From positions 1 through 16,040 of the forward strand of contig CAYPEK010000100.1 of assembly GCA_964409645.1 (NCBI GenBank): a DNA stretch of 16,040 bases. The letters run 5' to 3'. The notes beneath the pieces were generated by a model. That model was not told where the DNA came from. It saw nothing but the letters and a program-made list of their open reading frames with translations, and searched no databases. Source of the stretch: CAYPEK01 sp964409645. Lineage in GTDB: Bacteria > UBP15 > UBA6099. Positions 14,558 through 16,040 of the stretch are shown here, piece by piece (position 1 is the first letter of the stretch; the number at the start of each line of letters is the position of its first letter). The position numbers and the translations under genes were made by a program.

Positions 14558-15203
14558 TGTGTTCTCCCCAGATATCGAAGTAGCGGGCGTTCATTTTGGC
14601 CGCGAATCTTCCGGCCTTGAGCGCCCGGACGAGCGATTCCTCATTATAAATCTTTTCCTCGAAAACTGTTACACAACATCCGAGATCGCTTATGTTGTGT
14701 GCGTCGCTGCCGCCGATTCCACCCGCGCCGGTCTTCGCGCAATAGTCAGCCGCTGACTGATTCTGTTTCGGCGACGACGATCCGCTGCATGATTCGATCA
14801 CCTTGAACAATGAAGGAAAGTCGGTGTCTTCGAGCGGCCGGTCGATCGATCCGCTGTACCAGCCGAAAGGAGCACGCCACGGATGTGCAGGGATGACGAT
14901 TCCGCCGGCCGCGTTCACCATCGATATTACTTCTTCAGCCGGAAGCACGCTCGAAAAATCTTTTTCATAGCCATAAACAAGCAGGTGCCCCTCGCGGCTC
15001 TGCACTTCTATCCCTGAAAGCACGACAATATTTTTGTAGCTGCCGGCGATTTCCTTGACTACGCGGCTGCCTTCGATCTTGTCATGCTCGGTGATGCAGA
15101 TGCCGTCCAAACCGAACGATATCGCCGCCTCGATGCATTCGACGGGGTCGATCATGCTGCAAGGCGAGGAAACCATTGTGTGAACGTGCATATCTATTAT
15201 CAT
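14544..15203 (-). CDS. PHP-domain metal-dependent phosphoesterase
   Basis: A 219-residue protein of the PHP superfamily, whose members hydrolyse phosphoesters such as histidinol phosphate, nucleoside 3',5'-bisphosphates or DNA ends using a trinuclear metal site. Ligand motifs in order: His6 and His8 (DMHVHTM), His40-Asp41 (ITEHD), Glu66 (LSGIEV), His73 (EGHLL), His107 (IPAHPWR), and Asp167 with His169 (GGSDAHN). The full set is present, so an active enzyme is likely. It lacks the extra domains of PolX or DnaE and is short, like the TrpH/YciV-type stand-alone proteins; the substrate is not predictable. ATG at 15203 with a poor GGAC ribosome site. First gene of a two-gene operon with the DUF1232 protein. 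Confidence 0.92.
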   Translation of the reverse strand: MIIDMHVHTMVSSPCSMIDPVECIEAAISFGLDGICITEHDKIEGSRVVKEIAGSYKNIVVLSGIEVQSREGHLLVYGYEKDFSSVLPAEEVISMVNAAGGIVIPAHPWRAPFGWYSGSIDRPLEDTDFPSLFKVIESCSGSSSPKQNQSAADYCAKTGAGGIGGSDAHNISDLGCCVTVFEEKIYNEESLVRALKAGRFAAKMNARYFDIWGEHNGRN

Positions 15204-15239
15204 CGTGCGCTTGTCCTATGGCTACCGCGTTGGGTTCCT

Positions 15240-15268
15240 ATTCTGTGGGATAAACAAGAAGGTGTCAA
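15240..15268 (-). promoter_or_regulatory. Promoter candidate for the PHP-DUF1232 operon
   Basis: On the minus strand a perfect TTGACA (15268-15263) is followed by 17 bases and CAGAAT (15245-15240), about 35 bases before the PHP start. The -35 is ideal; the -10 matches four of six positions. Confidence 0.55.
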
Positions 15269-15318
15269 GCATGGCCGTGGCCGTGCGGAATGACAACGGA
15301 AAAATATTTATAACATGT

Positions 15319-15345
15319 TAAAGATTCGACGGATAATGACGATAT
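15319..15345 (+). promoter_or_regulatory. Sigma-28 (SigD/FliA)-like promoter P1
   Basis: TAAA (15319-15322), 15 bases, then GACGATAT (15338-15345). This differs from the TAAA-N15-GCCGATAT flagellar consensus at one base. AT-rich sequence lies just upstream. It would start transcription near 15352, about 85 bases before the small gene at 15438. A sigma-70 reading (TATAAA at 15343-15348) is possible but has no -35. Confidence 0.55.
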
Positions 15346-15361
15346 AAATTAATGACACGGA

Positions 15362-15391
15362 GGTCGAAGTAAAAGAGTTCACTTGCCGACC
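15362..15391 (+). other. Hairpin in the leader of the YjfB-like gene
   Basis: GGTCG (15362-15366) plus AAGT (15367-15370) pairs with ACTT (15381-15384) plus CGACC (15387-15391), with a two-base GC bulge and a 10-base loop. That is nine base pairs, located between P1 and the ribosome site. No T-run follows, so it is not a terminator. It may stabilise or regulate the leader. Confidence 0.45.
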
Positions 15392-15437
15392 ACGGAGGGG
15401 AAGGAGTGAAATACTTTTTTCAGAAGGGGGTAGCGGA

Positions 15438-15614
15438 ATGGATGCCGTATCGATATCAACTCCAAGCTATGCCACCCAAATAATATCCAATGCGACCCAG
15501 AAACAAAGTGTTGTGCTCATTCAACTGCTGTCGGCGGTGAAAAGTGCGGAGATTGCGCAGGGTAAACCCCTCGCAAATATAGGCGAAGTTCATCAAATCG
15601 ACATTTACGCCTGA
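15438..15614 (+). CDS. 58-residue YjfB-like putative motility protein
   Basis: A small ORF from ATG 15438 to TGA 15614 with a strong AAGGGGG site ending seven bases upstream. The product starts MDAVSIST, continues with an amphipathic helical stretch (about 14-42, including SVVLIQLLSAVKSAEIAQG) and ends in QIDIYA. The overall plan (short Met-Asp-x-Val start, helical middle, final hydrophobic-Asp-x-x-Ala) resembles the YjfB 'putative motility protein' family (PF14070). This is from memory and not from a search. The sigma-28-like promoter upstream fits that reading. Function of the family is not established. A competing minus-strand frame covers the same bases but looks non-coding in composition. 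Confidence 0.6.
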   Translation: MDAVSISTPSYATQIISNATQKQSVVLIQLLSAVKSAEIAQGKPLANIGEVHQIDIYA

Positions 15615-15635
15615 AAAAATTTTTTTCGAGAGGAC

Positions 15636-15663
15636 TAAAGTTTCAACAGGAACGTACCGATAT
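15636..15663 (+). promoter_or_regulatory. Sigma-28 (SigD/FliA)-like promoter P2
   Basis: TAAA (15636-15639), 16 bases, then ACCGATAT (15656-15663), which has the CCGATAT core of the flagellar sigma consensus. A GAAAAAA-TTTTTTTC tract at 15613-15627 lies just upstream, like an UP element. A start near 15670 would give a short transcript ending at the terminator at 15739. Confidence 0.45.
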
Positions 15664-15669
15664 ATAAAG

Positions 15670-15739
15670 TGATTGACATGGTTGCTGCTAGCCACAGCAA
15701 CTCCTCCTAAAGAGCCACCAGAGAAGGTGGCTTTTTTTT
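15670..15739 (+). ncRNA. Candidate ~70-nt small RNA with anti-Shine-Dalgarno motif
   Basis: From the predicted P2 start the RNA has stem-loop 1 (GTTGCTG 15681-15687 with CAGCAAC 15695-15701), an unpaired TCCTCCTAAAG stretch (15702-15712), and the terminator hairpin with eight T. UCCUCCU is complementary to AGGAGGA, so it could mask ribosome sites or mimic the 16S 3' end. Alternatives are a plain 3' untranslated region of the 15438 gene, or sequence whose C-rich block is only the reverse complement of a minus-strand ribosome site. Confidence 0.35.
15713..15739 (+). terminator. Rho-independent terminator
   Basis: AGCCACC (15713-15719) pairs perfectly with GGTGGCT (15726-15732) around an AGAGAA loop, followed by a run of eight T (15732-15739). 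It ends transcripts coming from the small gene at 15438 or from P2. Confidence 0.9.
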
Positions 15740-15744
15740 ATCCC

Positions 15745-15779
15745 GTAAAAAATAAAAAAGGGCCGTTCGAAAACGGCCC
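15745..15779 (-). terminator. Rho-independent terminator of the stalk-domain gene
   Basis: On the minus strand GGGCCGTT pairs with AACGGCCC (15772-15779 and 15760-15767) across a TTCG loop, followed by a T-rich tract running from 15759 to about 15745. It sits 36 bases after the stop of the gene at 15816-16040. Confidence 0.9.
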
Positions 15780-15815
15780 ATCGTTTGTTCATTGATATAT
15801 CTGAATACTACGGGT

Positions 15816-16040
15816 TTACTTGCCTTCCTTTATTTTATCCTTGAGGAATTCGATGGCGCGCTTCATCTGAATGTCGTTGCTGTCATCTTTTGTGTCTTTA
15901 TCGGTGTCGTCTATATCGAGAATCTTGTTTTTCTCATCAAGCTTCATCTTGGCGCCGAACAGTTTCGCGACGTCGTCCACTGCGAGATAGTGTTTCTTGT
16001 CCACTTCTTTGTAGAATATGCCCTTGACCGGCGTCCCGTT
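15816..16040 (-). CDS. Stalk/copper-amine-oxidase-N-like protein, C-terminal part (partial)
   Basis: The frame is open to the right edge of the window, so at least 74 residues are seen and the true start lies outside. The visible part begins NGTPVKGIFYKEV, then YLAVDDVAKLFGAKMKLDEK and NKILDI. This resembles the 'copper amine oxidase N-terminal'/stalk repeat (xxxPLR-x-VAEALGAKV-x-WD pattern), usually found in exported or cell-surface proteins. An acidic linker (about 15 residues rich in Asp and Lys) and a final helix ending KIKEGK follow. A GTG at 16004 is inside the repeat and is not taken as the start. Export cannot be judged because the N-terminus is missing. It has its own terminator. Confidence 0.7.
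   Translation of the reverse strand, partial: NGTPVKGIFYKEVDKKHYLAVDDVAKLFGAKMKLDEKNKILDIDDTDKDTKDDSNDIQMKRAIEFLKDKIKEGK

Noticed and set aside
15371..15394. Third sigma-28-like element, TAAA followed by GCCGACCA
   Set aside because: The spacing between TAAA (15366 region) and GCCGA is only about 11 bases, too short for the 14-16 needed.
15406..15483. GTG-started 25-codon plus-strand ORF overlapping the YjfB-like start
   Set aside because: It has an AAGGAG nearby that ends directly at the GTG, so spacing is wrong; the product has no recognisable features.
15456..15695. 79-codon minus-strand ORF with GTG start behind AGGAGGAG
   Set aside because: The ribosome-site-like sequence is striking, but the start region lies inside the plus-strand stem-loop, the protein shows no family-like pattern, and most of it is antisense to the better-supported small gene. 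It remains the main competing explanation for the CUCCUCC block.

Overview
The window is a gene-dense bacterial chromosome segment with moderately high GC and no tRNA, rRNA, transposon, phage or CRISPR sequence that I can see. The lineage is not identifiable from sequence alone. The order yaaR-holB-ricT is the one known from Bacillus subtilis, and an rsbV-rsbW-sigma module is present. Linking pdxST directly to yaaR-holB-ricT, and pairing paaK with an ACT gene, is not the textbook Firmicutes layout. An uncultivated bacterium outside the well-studied phyla is my best guess (inference). TTG start codons are frequent: pdxT, queA, the carbonic anhydrase-like gene, the sigma factor and probably the glycosidase-like gene.

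Layout. 1-3237 (+): the 3' end of pdxS, then pdxT, yaaR, holB and ricT, nearly all overlapping or separated by a few bases, so one operon covering PLP synthesis, the clamp-loader delta' subunit and an RNA-processing cofactor. 3407-4537 (+): an HD-GYP protein with its own promoter candidate and two altered metal-site residues. 4577-5920 (-): a six-hairpin glycosidase-like protein. 5984-10443 (-): alaS, a gamma-carbonic-anhydrase-like gene, a DUF2905 membrane protein and queA. 10568-12117 (-): rsbV, rsbW and a SigB/SigF-type sigma factor. 12326-14065 (+): a phenylacetate-CoA ligase and a tandem ACT-domain protein, divergent from rsbV. 14090-15203 (-): a PHP phosphoesterase and a DUF1232 membrane protein. 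15204-15815 is the least gene-like part. It holds a 58-codon gene resembling the YjfB 'putative motility protein' family, two sigma-28-like promoters, a 5'-leader hairpin, and a possible ~70-nt RNA with an exposed UCCUCCU stretch and a strong terminator. 15816-16040 (-): the C-terminal part of a stalk/copper-amine-oxidase-N-like protein, with its own terminator.

How it works together. The left operon is housekeeping. The centre encodes alanyl-tRNA synthesis and tRNA queuosine modification beside a partner-switching sigma module. The HD-GYP protein, the sigma-28-like promoters and the YjfB-like gene hint at a motile, signalling cell. The most distinctive points are the degenerate ATP-binding motifs of RsbW, the altered HD-GYP metal site, and the sigma-28-like small-gene/small-RNA locus at 15.3-15.74 kb.
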